NCBI GenBank assembly: GCA_964353405.1
Contig: CAYGWJ010000412.1
Location: 1-14,098 of the forward strand
Source of the DNA: JBGLNJ01 sp964353405
Lineage (GTDB): Bacteria; Chloroflexota; Anaerolineae; Fen-1058
Length of the DNA stretch: 14,098 nucleotides
Direction of reading: 5' to 3'
In this document: positions 7,431-13,904 of the stretch, piece after piece
How positions within the stretch are numbered: the stretch's first letter is position 1
Layout of the letters: each line of letters starts with the position of its first letter
Made by a program: the position numbers and the translations under genes
Notes under the pieces: generated by a model
What the model was told of the DNA's origin: nothing
Database searches by the model: none
Seen by the model: only the letters and a program-made list of their open reading frames with translations

Positions 7431-7453
7431 TTACCACGCTCGTGTGCTATCAT
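7425..7453 (+). promoter_or_regulatory. Putative sigma70 promoter of the D-cysteine desulfhydrase gene
   Basis: -35 TTGCCA (7425-7430), 17-bp spacer, -10 TATCAT (7448-7453) with an extended TG at 7445-7446. The start is predicted near 7460. AGGAGG at 7465-7470 then sits 6 nt before ATG 7477, so the mRNA leader would be very short. Confidence 0.6.
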
Positions 7454-7476
7454 CTTCAGACGACAGGAGGAATGCC

Positions 7477-8472
7477 ATGCTCACCCATCAAGTTAAACGA
7501 GTCTCACTTGGACATCTGCCCACGCCGCTCCACGCACTGCCCAGGCTGAGTGAAAAGCTCGGCGGGCCGCAAGTGTTCGTCAAGCGCGATGACCAGACGG
7601 GCCTGGCGACAGGCGGCAACAAGACGCGCAAGCTCGAGTTCCTCGTGGCGGACGCGCTCGACCGACACATGGATACACTCATCACCGCCGGAGCGCCGCA
7701 GTCGAATCACGCGCGGCAGACGGCGGCCGCCGCCGCCAAGATGGGCTTGAAATGTGTGCTCGTGTTGCGCGCAGGCGGGCAACCGCCATCCAGCCGGCAG
7801 GGCAATCTTTTGCTCGATGAACTCCTCGGCGCGGAAATCCGCTGGGCACAGCGCGAAGCCGTTGAAGCTACTATGATGGAAACGGCGAACGAGTTGAGCG
7901 TCAAGGGTTACGCGCCGTACCTCATCCCCTACGGCGGAAGCAACCCCATCGGCGCGACGGGCTACGTGGCTGCGATGGAAGAATTGATGGAGCAGGCCCA
8001 ACAAATGAACCTGCGCTTTGACCGCATCGTGTTTGCGTCCAGTTCGAGCGGGACGCAGGCGGGATTGGTCGTCGGCGCAAAAGCCACAGACTACACAGGC
8101 CAGGTATTGGGTATCAGCGTGGACGAAAAGCGCGGGGACCTGCAGGCTAAAGTAGCCAAGCTTGCCACTGAAACTGCCGCGTACCTTGGGCAGATCATGA
8201 AATTTGCGCCGGGCGACGTTGACGTGAACGCTGATTATCTCGGCGCGGGGTATGCCATCATGGGCGAGCCTGAGCGCCAAGCCATTCGGTTGGCCGCGCA
8301 GACCGAAGGCTTGCTGCTCGACCCGGTCTACACAGGCCGCGCGTTCGCCGGAATGCTTGACCTGATTCGCAAAGGCTCCATCCGCCGCGATGAGACGGTG
8401 TTGTTCTGGCACACGGGCGGAACGCCCGCGTTGTTCGCTTATGCCGATGAATTGGCAAGCCACGGTCGGTAG
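7477..8472 (+). CDS. dcyD: D-cysteine desulfhydrase / ACC-deaminase family PLP enzyme
   Basis: A 331-residue fold-type II PLP enzyme. The likely reaction is D-cysteine to pyruvate, H2S and ammonia; relatives are ACC deaminase and L-cysteate sulfo-lyase, which cannot be excluded. Visible: KRDDQTGLATGGNKTRKLE (36-54) with the PLP Schiff-base lysine at 49; AGAPQSNHARQTA (71-83) including the SNH (76-78) that contacts substrate carboxylate; a PLP-phosphate loop region SSSSGTQAGL (about 190-199); LLDPVYTGRAFAGMLDL (280-296); and WHTGGTPALFAY near the C-terminus. The HTGG-ALFAY end and overall length match DcyD. ATG 7477 is chosen over an upstream in-frame GTG (7444) because AGGAGG sits 6 nt before it and the GTG lies upstream of the predicted transcript start. 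Its stop TAG lies within a palindromic repeat. It is cytoplasmic, involved in sulfur/D-amino-acid metabolism or detoxification. Confidence 0.88.
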   Translation: MLTHQVKRVSLGHLPTPLHALPRLSEKLGGPQVFVKRDDQTGLATGGNKTRKLEFLVADALDRHMDTLITAGAPQSNHARQTAAAAAKMGLKCVLVLRAGGQPPSSRQGNLLLDELLGAEIRWAQREAVEATMMETANELSVKGYAPYLIPYGGSNPIGATGYVAAMEELMEQAQQMNLRFDRIVFASSSSGTQAGLVVGAKATDYTGQVLGISVDEKRGDLQAKVAKLATETAAYLGQIMKFAPGDVDVNADYLGAGYAIMGEPERQAIRLAAQTEGLLLDPVYTGRAFAGMLDLIRKGSIRRDETVLFWHTGGTPALFAYADELASHGR

Positions 8473-8523
8473 AGACGATGCGGCGCGTCGTCTCAACGAT
8501 GCGGCGCGTCATCTCGACGATGG
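8469..8523 (+). repeat. Palindromic element plus 21-bp tandem duplication at the 3' end of dcyD
   Basis: GAGACGA (8472-8478) and TCGTCTC (8488-8494) are perfect inverted arms around a 9-nt loop, starting in GTAGAGACG, a common form of dispersed palindrome in cyanobacteria and Chloroflexota (from memory). The unit is then repeated: 21 bp at 8475-8495, a second copy at 8496-8516 with two differences, and a partial third (ACGATGG) at 8517-8523. The TAG stop of dcyD (8470-8472) lies in the element. Hairpin formation could help end transcription, though no T-run follows. Confidence 0.6.
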
Positions 8524-8565
8524 CAAACCGGTCCTGCTGGTCTGTTCACACATAGGTGACCCAAC

Positions 8566-10311
8566 ATGCTACAGTCTATGCTGACGGAAGAACAAGCCCA
8601 ATTACTGCGCGACGAAAAAGAGGCGCTGGCCGAGATTCGTCTGGCGTTGGCCGGGTTGGATGCGCCACGCGACGAGTTGGACACTTTGCAACAAGCCACG
8701 CTCCAGTTGGATGAACTATTCTTGCTGGTGGTCGTGGGCGAGTTCAACGCGGGCAAATCGGCGTTGATCAATGCGCTGCTGGGCGACAAGGTGCTGGCCG
8801 AAGGCGCGCTCCCAACCACCACGCGGGTCACGCTGGTCAAGTGGGGCGAGCAGATGGTGGAAAACGTCCTCGACCAAAGCTTTGCAGTGTACACACATCC
8901 GCTGGCCCTGCTGCGAGAGATCAACATCGTGGACACGCCCGGAACGAATGCCGTCATCCGTCACCACGAGCGACTGACCGATGACTTTGTGCCGCGCAGC
9001 GACCTGGTCCTGTTCGTCACGTCGGCAGACCGCCCCATGTCCGAAAGCGAGCGGCAATTCATGGAACGCATCCGCACATGGGGCAAAAAAGTGGTCATGA
9101 CGCTCAACAAGATTGACATCCTGGATAGCCCCGCAGCGTTGAACGAGGTGCGCGATTTTGTGCTCAAACATGCCGAGCAAGTGTTGGGCTTTGCGCCCGA
9201 ATGCTTTCCCGTGTCGGCGCGATGGGCGCAGGCCGCCCAGGTCGAAGCCGATCTGGCGCAAAGCGTGCGTCTGCGCGAAACCAGTCGTCTGGAGGCACTG
9301 GCGCATTACATTCACGTCACATTGGACGATGCGGCGCGGCTGAAGCTCAAGTTGAGCAATCCGTTGGGCGTGGCCGAGCGCATTGTCGAGCAGGCGCAAG
9401 CCACCGTGTCCGATCAAGCCGGCGCGTTGAACGAGGATAAGGAAACATCCACCGCCGTCGAGTCGGTGATCGGCGCGTATGAGCAGGAATTGAAAAACGA
9501 ACTCGGCCCGCGATTGGCCGAAGTGGAAAACATCCTGAACCGCCTGCAAGCTCGCGGCCTCGATTTCTTTGATAGCACCATGCGCCTGACCAAAATCGCC
9601 GACCTCGCGCGCGGAGACCGGGTGCGCGCGCAATTCGAGAAACAGGTCCTGGCCGATGTGCCGCAGCAAATCGAAGGGCGTGTGCAGCGCATGATTGACT
9701 GGCTGGTCGAAAAGGATTTGCGCCAGTGGCAGCAGGTGATGACCTACTTGCAACGGCGGCAGGCTCGCTACACGGATCACATTGTCGGCCAGCCTGAGAC
9801 GCGCATGGACCTGCGCCGACGCGCGCTCATCGAATCGGTAGGTAAGACCGCGCAGACTATCGTCGAGACTTTTGACCGCAACCAGGAAGCCAGCGAGCTG
9901 GCGGCGAACGTCGAAGCCTCCGTGGCCCAGGTCGCCCTCATCGAAGCAGGCGCGGTGGGGCTGGGCGCGCTGGTCACGCTGGCTATCGCCTCGACCGCAG
10001 TGGACATCACGGGACTGGTGGCCGCTGGCGTGCTGGCGGTCGTCGGATTCTTTGTCATCCCCTACAAGCGCAAGCAAGCCAAGGAGCGTTTCAGTGAAAA
10101 AATGGAAACCCTGCGCGCCAAGCTGCTGGAGGCGTTGAGCACGCAGTTTCATCACGAAGCCGAGAGCGATGTCACCCGGATGAAAGAGAGCATCGCGCCC
10201 TATACGCGCTTTGTGCGCGGCGAACTGGATCGAGTGGACAAGACCCAGCGCCAACTCGACCGTCTGCGCCAGCGGCTCTCGGAATTGAGAGCCAGAGTGC
10301 AAGCCGTTTGA
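8566..10311 (+). CDS. Bacterial dynamin-like GTPase
   Basis: A 581-residue dynamin-superfamily protein, expected to bind and remodel membranes using GTP. GTPase motifs: G1 GEFNAGKS (58-65), G2 threonines TTT (84-86), G3 DTPG (123-126), G4 NKID (181-184), G5 SAR (217-219). Residues 280-450 are helical stalk. Then comes a strongly hydrophobic hairpin (about 453-499) ending PYKRKQ; this is the membrane paddle or a transmembrane pair. A coiled-coil tail (505-579) completes the neck. ATG 8566 has AGGTGA (8554-8559) 6 nt upstream; a second ATG at 8578 is possible. It stands as a single gene, with no paired second dynamin as often seen in DynA/LeoA-like operons, though its only neighbours on the same strand are dcyD and the Nudix-like gene. 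Cellular role (fission, stress repair, phage resistance) cannot be deduced. Confidence 0.9.
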   Translation: MLQSMLTEEQAQLLRDEKEALAEIRLALAGLDAPRDELDTLQQATLQLDELFLLVVVGEFNAGKSALINALLGDKVLAEGALPTTTRVTLVKWGEQMVENVLDQSFAVYTHPLALLREINIVDTPGTNAVIRHHERLTDDFVPRSDLVLFVTSADRPMSESERQFMERIRTWGKKVVMTLNKIDILDSPAALNEVRDFVLKHAEQVLGFAPECFPVSARWAQAAQVEADLAQSVRLRETSRLEALAHYIHVTLDDAARLKLKLSNPLGVAERIVEQAQATVSDQAGALNEDKETSTAVESVIGAYEQELKNELGPRLAEVENILNRLQARGLDFFDSTMRLTKIADLARGDRVRAQFEKQVLADVPQQIEGRVQRMIDWLVEKDLRQWQQVMTYLQRRQARYTDHIVGQPETRMDLRRRALIESVGKTAQTIVETFDRNQEASELAANVEASVAQVALIEAGAVGLGALVTLAIASTAVDITGLVAAGVLAVVGFFVIPYKRKQAKERFSEKMETLRAKLLEALSTQFHHEAESDVTRMKESIAPYTRFVRGELDRVDKTQRQLDRLRQRLSELRARVQAV

Positions 10312-10318
10312 AGAATCG

Positions 10319-10336
10319 GGCCGCGCGTTCGCCGGA
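10319..10336 (+). repeat. 18-bp exact copy of part of dcyD upstream of the Nudix-N gene
   Basis: GGCCGCGCGTTCGCCGGA occurs here and at 8335-8352 within dcyD, where it encodes GRAFAG; four bases later both copies share TTGAC. Here it is non-coding but could read GRAFAGRVDL in one frame. This fits a decayed fragment of a dcyD-like gene, a recombination product or a chance match. Confidence 0.4.
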
Positions 10337-10368
10337 CGGGTTGACTTACACCCAAAGGAAACAACGAC

Positions 10369-10731
10369 ATGACATCCGCAGAACGGATTGCATTGTGGGC
10401 CGACAGACTATGTGACATTTCCGCAATGGGCCTGCTTTTCTCCAAGAACATTCACGACGAGACAGGCTTTCGCAACGTGCAGACCATCGCTATGGAAATG
10501 TACGCCCTGGCAACGGGTGAACCGATGGAACAGATCGAACCCTTGCGGGCCACGGTGTTTTCTCGTCCGACGCCCCCCAGTGTGGGCGACGCAGCCGTCA
10601 TTGACAAATGGTTTTCCGAAGATGAATTGCCGGACGACCTTGACCCCGGGCACCGGACGCGGATACCTGAAGCCTTTCGCGTGTGGCATGGCGATAGTCG
10701 AGTGTTTTTCGATAGGCCAGCAACCACCTAA
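10369..10731 (+). CDS. Nudix-N domain protein lacking the Nudix catalytic core (probable internal deletion)
   Basis: A 120-residue protein. Residues 1-45, especially AERIALWADRLCDISAMGLL, match the Nudix hydrolase N-terminal domain (PF12535), and FSRPTPPSVGDAAVID (64-79) is the usual entry into the Nudix fold. The next residues, WFSEDELPDDLDPGHRTRIPEAFR, resemble the normal C-terminal end of the same proteins. The GX5EX7REUXEEXGU Nudix box and about 100 residues between are missing. The frame is intact across the joint near residue 80, the ATG at 10369 has AAAGGA (10354-10359) 9 nt upstream, and there is a normal stop. This is either an inactive remnant or a small protein kept for its N-domain. 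Family and deletion assignments rely on recollection of family sequences, not on an alignment. Confidence 0.7.
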   Translation: MTSAERIALWADRLCDISAMGLLFSKNIHDETGFRNVQTIAMEMYALATGEPMEQIEPLRATVFSRPTPPSVGDAAVIDKWFSEDELPDDLDPGHRTRIPEAFRVWHGDSRVFFDRPATT

Positions 10732-10777
10732 CGACTTGCCCGTTCCGGGTCATGTTCCGCTGCTTTTCATCAGGCCA

Positions 10778-10806
10778 TTGCCTAACGTTTGTTTGTGTCC
10801 TATAAT
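10778..10806 (+). promoter_or_regulatory. Putative sigma70 promoter of hicBA
   Basis: -35 TTGCCT (10778-10783), exactly 17-bp spacer, -10 TATAAT (10801-10806). The predicted start near 10813 leaves a leader of about 22 nt to ATG 10835. No clear palindromic operator for HicB is visible. The rest of the 10735-10834 gap is featureless. Confidence 0.65.
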
Positions 10807-10834
10807 GAAAGCTGCATGAAACGAGGAGTTGGAT

Positions 10835-11089
10835 ATGGAAAAGGTACTGCAACTGACCGCCGTAATTGAACGCGAAGGCAATGGCTATGTCGCCACCTGC
10901 CCGGAAGTGGATGTTGTGAGTCAGGGCGACACTGTCGAAGAGGCGCGAAGCAATCTGCTTGAAGCTGTCGAAGGCTTCTTTGAGGCGGCCTCGGCTTCCG
11001 AGATTCGGCGACGGCTGAAGAAAGAAACTTTTATCATGCCCATCATGCCCACAGCGCCTGCCATCAAACTGAGGCCAGCGGCCAGGTGA
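10835..11089 (+). CDS. hicB: HicB-family antitoxin
   Basis: An 84-residue HicB-like protein. The beta-alpha-beta core is visible: LTAVIEREGNGYVATCPEVDVVSQGDTVEEARSNLLEAVEGFFEAA, with the family pattern of G-x-Y-V-A-x-C-P-E near residues 17-24 and G-D-T-x-E-E-A (31-37). It should bind and neutralise HicA mRNA interferase. The C-terminal tail (about 56-84) lacks an obvious ribbon-helix-helix or HTH, so autoregulation by this protein is doubtful; many short HicB proteins are like this. ATG 10835 is chosen over an in-frame TTG at 10829 because GAGGAG (10823-10828) sits 6 nt before the ATG. The stop overlaps the start of hicA by 4 nt (GTGA), so the two are translationally coupled; the order hicB-hicA is common in this group. 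Confidence 0.85.
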   Translation: MEKVLQLTAVIEREGNGYVATCPEVDVVSQGDTVEEARSNLLEAVEGFFEAASASEIRRRLKKETFIMPIMPTAPAIKLRPAAR

Positions 11090-11343
11090 CGCATGCCAAG
11101 TTGCGCGCCCTCTCTGGGCAAGGCGTCTGCAAAATCATGACCGAGCATGGCTTTGCGCAAGTTCGGCGCAAGGGTCGCCCACATTCACAAATATTGACCC
11201 CAAACGAGAATGAGGGAACTATTGCTTCGTTCGACAGTTATATCCATGGAAGAGTTGCAAAGCTTGTTCGAGGCCCTAACAAAAGTGGGATATGTCTACG
11301 ACCAAGAAGAAGCTTTCAGATTCAAAATCAGCAAGCAGGGTAA
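11086..11343 (+). CDS. hicA: HicA-family toxin, apparently degenerate after residue ~30
   Basis: GTG start at 11086 overlapping the hicB stop by 4 nt. Residues 1-31 (to QVRRKG) read as a normal HicA dsRBD-like start: KLRALSGQGVCKIM and EHGFAQVRRKG. After that the family would show KGSH with a catalytic His, then a TI-x-V-P strand and GTLRxIIRQxGL helix. Here the text is KGRPH, and the remainder, to the stop at 11341-11343, does not match. Removing one C from the CCC at 11178-11180 gives K-G-R-H-I but soon hits a stop. Base composition also becomes clearly AT-richer from about 11,180. The likely explanation is a frameshift combined with, or replaced by, a recombination joint. Toxin activity is doubtful; the ORF itself is intact. 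Confidence 0.65.
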   Translation: MTHAKLRALSGQGVCKIMTEHGFAQVRRKGRPHSQILTPNENEGTIASFDSYIHGRVAKLVRGPNKSGICLRPRRSFQIQNQQAG

Positions 11344-11368
11344 GAAGATAATCATCGAGCCAAACTGA
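11210..11368 (+). CDS. Hypothetical 52-residue ORF overlapping hicA out of frame
   Basis: An ATG at 11210 (or a second at 11246) opens a frame ending at TGA 11366-11368. The last 40 residues (from 11246) are MEELQSLFEALTKVGYVYDQ and then a lysine-rich KQGKKIIIEPN end, which looks like real protein rather than shadow. No good Shine-Dalgarno is seen and no family is recognised. It may be a fragment of a gene brought in with the topoisomerase region. Confidence 0.25.
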   Translation: MRELLLRSTVISMEELQSLFEALTKVGYVYDQEEAFRFKISKQGKKIIIEPN

Positions 11369-11412
11369 ACCATATATCTAAACAATTCAAATCGGAGTGA
11401 TCAGGAAAGGTC

Positions 11413-13149
11413 ATGCTTCAAGAACTAGTCCATAATGGGATCCTCGTGCCACCGCGTCCTGTGCCAAAAGAGATTTCGCTCATAATTCGTGGCGAACGAA
11501 GACCACTCAATCCCGAACAAGAAGAAATGGCAATCGCCTGGGCTAAGAAAATCGGCACCGAGTACGTAGAAGACTCGGGCTTTATCAAGAATTTCATGCG
11601 CGATTTCAGCGAAGCGCTTGACATTCATCCACCATTGTCAGTCGAAGAGGTGGACTTTGGTCCGGCACTAGACATTGTTCAAGCCGAACGCGCCAACAAA
11701 GAAGCCATGACACCGGAAGAACGTAAGGTACTTGCAATGGTTCGCAAAGCCCAACGCGAAGAACTCAAAGAGAGATTTGGGTATGCCACCGTGGACAGTC
11801 AACGCGTTGAACTGGGTAACTATATTGCCGAACCCAGCGGTATATTCATGGGACGCGGCAAGCATCCCCTGCGCGGCAAGTGGAAAAAAGGCGCTCAGAA
11901 AAAGGACATCACGCTCAACCTTAGCAGCGCCGAACACCTAACCGATAAAGACGAATGGGGCGCAATTGTTTGGCAGCAAGATTCGCTGTGGGTCGCTCGC
12001 TGGGAAGACAAACTCACCGGCAAATTGAAATACGTCTGGCTAAGCGATACCGCGCCCGTCAAGCAGTCGCGCGAGGCGCACAAGTTCGACAAGGCCGATA
12101 CGCTGGCACGAAACATAGAAGACATCCAGGCACGTATCGAACAAGACTTGGCCTCCGATGACGCCAAGTTGCGCATGGTTGCCACGGCCTGCTACTTGAT
12201 CGACAAGCTCTGCCTGCGCGTGGGCGACGAAAAAGACCCCGACGAAGCCGACACCGTCGGCGCGACGACGCTGCGCCCAGAGCACATCACGCTGCACGAG
12301 GACGGAACCGCCGAGTTTGATTTTCTGGGCAAAGACTCGGTGCGTTGGCACAAAAAGATTCAACTGCCGCCTGTTGTGCTCAACAATTTGCGCGAGTTGA
12401 TTGACGAGGCACGGCCATCCAATTCATCCAATGACGGAAAGCGTCACCCCACGCGCGACAAGGCGCAGATTTTCCCAACGATTGACAGCGGCCACGTCAA
12501 CGAGTATCTGAGCGGCATCTTGCCCGGCCTCACGGCCAAGGTCTTTCGCACGCATCACGCCACACAGGCCGTCAGAACTAGTCTGGCGGGTTCGGAAGTG
12601 GAAGCCAGCGACCCCGACTATAAAAAATGGGGGGCGGTGGTGCAGGCCAATCTGGAAGCGGCAGTGCTGTGCAATCACTACAAGAAAGCGTCTGCCAACT
12701 GGCAAGAGCGCCGCAAGAAATCAAAAGAGCGCCAAGACAAGGTGGAAGAACGCGTGGCCGGGTTGCGAGCACAGTCCCGTCAGGCCAATGAAGCGCTCGA
12801 AGCGTTGAAGCGTCAACTGCGCGAAAAGAGATCCGCCGCCCAATCATCCGAGCAAAAAGAAAAGCTCAAAGTGGCGTTTGCGAAAAAGATCGAAGCAGCG
12901 CAAAAGAAAGCGGACGCAGCCCAGACCCGATTGCGGCGAGCCGAAGACGCGCTCGGCAGGACCAAGGTTCAAGACACCGTGGCCGCGCGCGGGCGCACGT
13001 GGAACCTGGGCACCAGCCTCAAATCCTACATTGACCCGCGTGTCTATTACCGGTGGGGACAGCAGGTAGAGTATGACGTACTGGCGCGTTACTATCCCAA
13101 GTCCTTGCAGAAAAAATTCGCCTGGGTGAGAGAGGGAGACCAAGCCTAA
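11413..13149 (+). CDS. Eukaryote/thaumarchaeal-type DNA topoisomerase IB
   Basis: A 578-residue type IB topoisomerase of the large eukaryotic (human TOP1-like) class, not the short poxvirus-like class usual in bacteria. It relaxes positive and negative supercoils by forming a 3'-phosphotyrosyl nick. The eukaryote-type N-terminal DNA-binding core (about 10-215) shows VPPRPVP, GFIKNFMRDF, EPSGIFMGRGKHP (140-152) and LKYVWL. The catalytic domain has all five active residues: Arg269 (LCLRVGDEK), Lys307 (FLGKDSVRW), Arg379 (AKVFRT), His422 (LCNHYK) and Tyr539 (KSYIDPRV), equivalent to human R488, K532, R590, H632 and Y723. Residues 427-520 form a charged coiled-coil linker, as in TOP1. There is no nuclear-localising N-terminal tail. 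ATG 11413 has AGGA (11403-11406) 6 nt upstream. The stop is interleaved with that of the convergent response regulator. Confidence 0.95.
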   Translation: MLQELVHNGILVPPRPVPKEISLIIRGERRPLNPEQEEMAIAWAKKIGTEYVEDSGFIKNFMRDFSEALDIHPPLSVEEVDFGPALDIVQAERANKEAMTPEERKVLAMVRKAQREELKERFGYATVDSQRVELGNYIAEPSGIFMGRGKHPLRGKWKKGAQKKDITLNLSSAEHLTDKDEWGAIVWQQDSLWVARWEDKLTGKLKYVWLSDTAPVKQSREAHKFDKADTLARNIEDIQARIEQDLASDDAKLRMVATACYLIDKLCLRVGDEKDPDEADTVGATTLRPEHITLHEDGTAEFDFLGKDSVRWHKKIQLPPVVLNNLRELIDEARPSNSSNDGKRHPTRDKAQIFPTIDSGHVNEYLSGILPGLTAKVFRTHHATQAVRTSLAGSEVEASDPDYKKWGAVVQANLEAAVLCNHYKKASANWQERRKKSKERQDKVEERVAGLRAQSRQANEALEALKRQLREKRSAAQSSEQKEKLKVAFAKKIEAAQKKADAAQTRLRRAEDALGRTKVQDTVAARGRTWNLGTSLKSYIDPRVYYRWGQQVEYDVLARYYPKSLQKKFAWVREGDQA

Positions 13150-13841
13150 GAAAAGACGTAACCCACGCCCGGCTCGGTGCGGATAAAGGTCGGTTCAGCG
13201 GGATTGGGTTCAATCTTTTGCCGCAGGCGATAAACCGTCGCGCGCAAAATGGTCACATCATCCCGGTACTCGGACCCCCACACGGCAGTGAGCAAATCGC
13301 TGTGCAGCCGCACCTGGTTCGGACAGCAGATGAACTCGGCCAACAGAGAGAACTCGACCGGCGTGAGGTACACCGCTTGACCATCAAGCGTCACCTGTCG
13401 GTTAGGCGCATCCACGAATAGCAGCCCCGACTGGTAGACAGGCTTTTCCATCAGCCTCGGCGTGACGGAGCGGTAGCGCCGCAGCACTGCATCAATCCGC
13501 GCCTGCAACGCGCGCCCGCTAAAGGGCTTGGTGAGGTAATCATCTGCGCCCAGATTCAGCCCGGCCACCATGCTCTCTTCATCGTCGCGCGCGGTGATGA
13601 TGATGACGGGTATATCGGCCTGGCGGCGCAACTGGCGCAGCACTTCCAGCCCGTCCATATCGGGCAATCCCAGGTCGAGCAATACCAGGTCGGGCGAATG
13701 CGCGTCGGCCAAGCGCAAGCCCTCGGTCCCGGTGTTGGCCGTATAGATCGTGTAGCCAGCGAGTCGAAGATTGTATTGAAGGAAACGCAGGATGAGCGGC
13801 TCGTCATCAACCGCGAGGATCTGCGTAAAGTGCTTGGTCAT
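13146..13841 (-). CDS. OmpR/PhoB-family response regulator
   Basis: A 231-residue two-component transcription regulator. The receiver domain (5-118) has acidic Asp12 and Asp13, phospho-acceptor Asp56 (LLDLGLPDMDG), Thr83 (ITARDDE) and Lys105 (YLTKPF). The C-terminal winged helix (about 130-231) carries the VYLTPVEFSLLAEF and ATVYRLRQKIE segments and ends RTEPGVGYVFS, as in PhoB/OmpR proteins. The start ATG at 13841 has AAGGA (13853-13849) 7 nt upstream. A cognate histidine kinase is not in the window; none is immediately upstream, where a tRNA gene lies on the same strand. Its stop TAG (13148-13146) overlaps the topoisomerase stop by two bases, tail to tail. Target genes are unknown. Confidence 0.93.
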   Translation of the reverse strand: MTKHFTQILAVDDEPLILRFLQYNLRLAGYTIYTANTGTEGLRLADAHSPDLVLLDLGLPDMDGLEVLRQLRRQADIPVIIITARDDEESMVAGLNLGADDYLTKPFSGRALQARIDAVLRRYRSVTPRLMEKPVYQSGLLFVDAPNRQVTLDGQAVYLTPVEFSLLAEFICCPNQVRLHSDLLTAVWGSEYRDDVTILRATVYRLRQKIEPNPAEPTFIRTEPGVGYVFS

Positions 13842-13904
13842 TGATGATTCCTTGCCTATCCCCCCGGCACCCTATCCACGCAAACCGGCACGTCCATGGC
13901 CTCG

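Noticed and set aside
7504..8496. A 330-codon open frame on the - strand
   Set aside because: Antisense to dcyD, with no family motif and no usable ribosome binding site.
8475..8523. Possible CRISPR-like array
   Set aside because: The 21-bp units are directly adjacent with no spacers and only 2.3 copies.
8716..10302. A 528-codon open frame on the - strand
   Set aside because: It is the antisense shadow of the dynamin-like gene; it is rich in His, Gln and Arg, has no recognisable domain and lies wholly under a clear GTPase gene.
11373..11378. A TATATC -10 element for the topoisomerase gene
   Set aside because: No acceptable -35 lies 16-18 bases upstream, and the region is AT-rich, so such matches are expected by chance.
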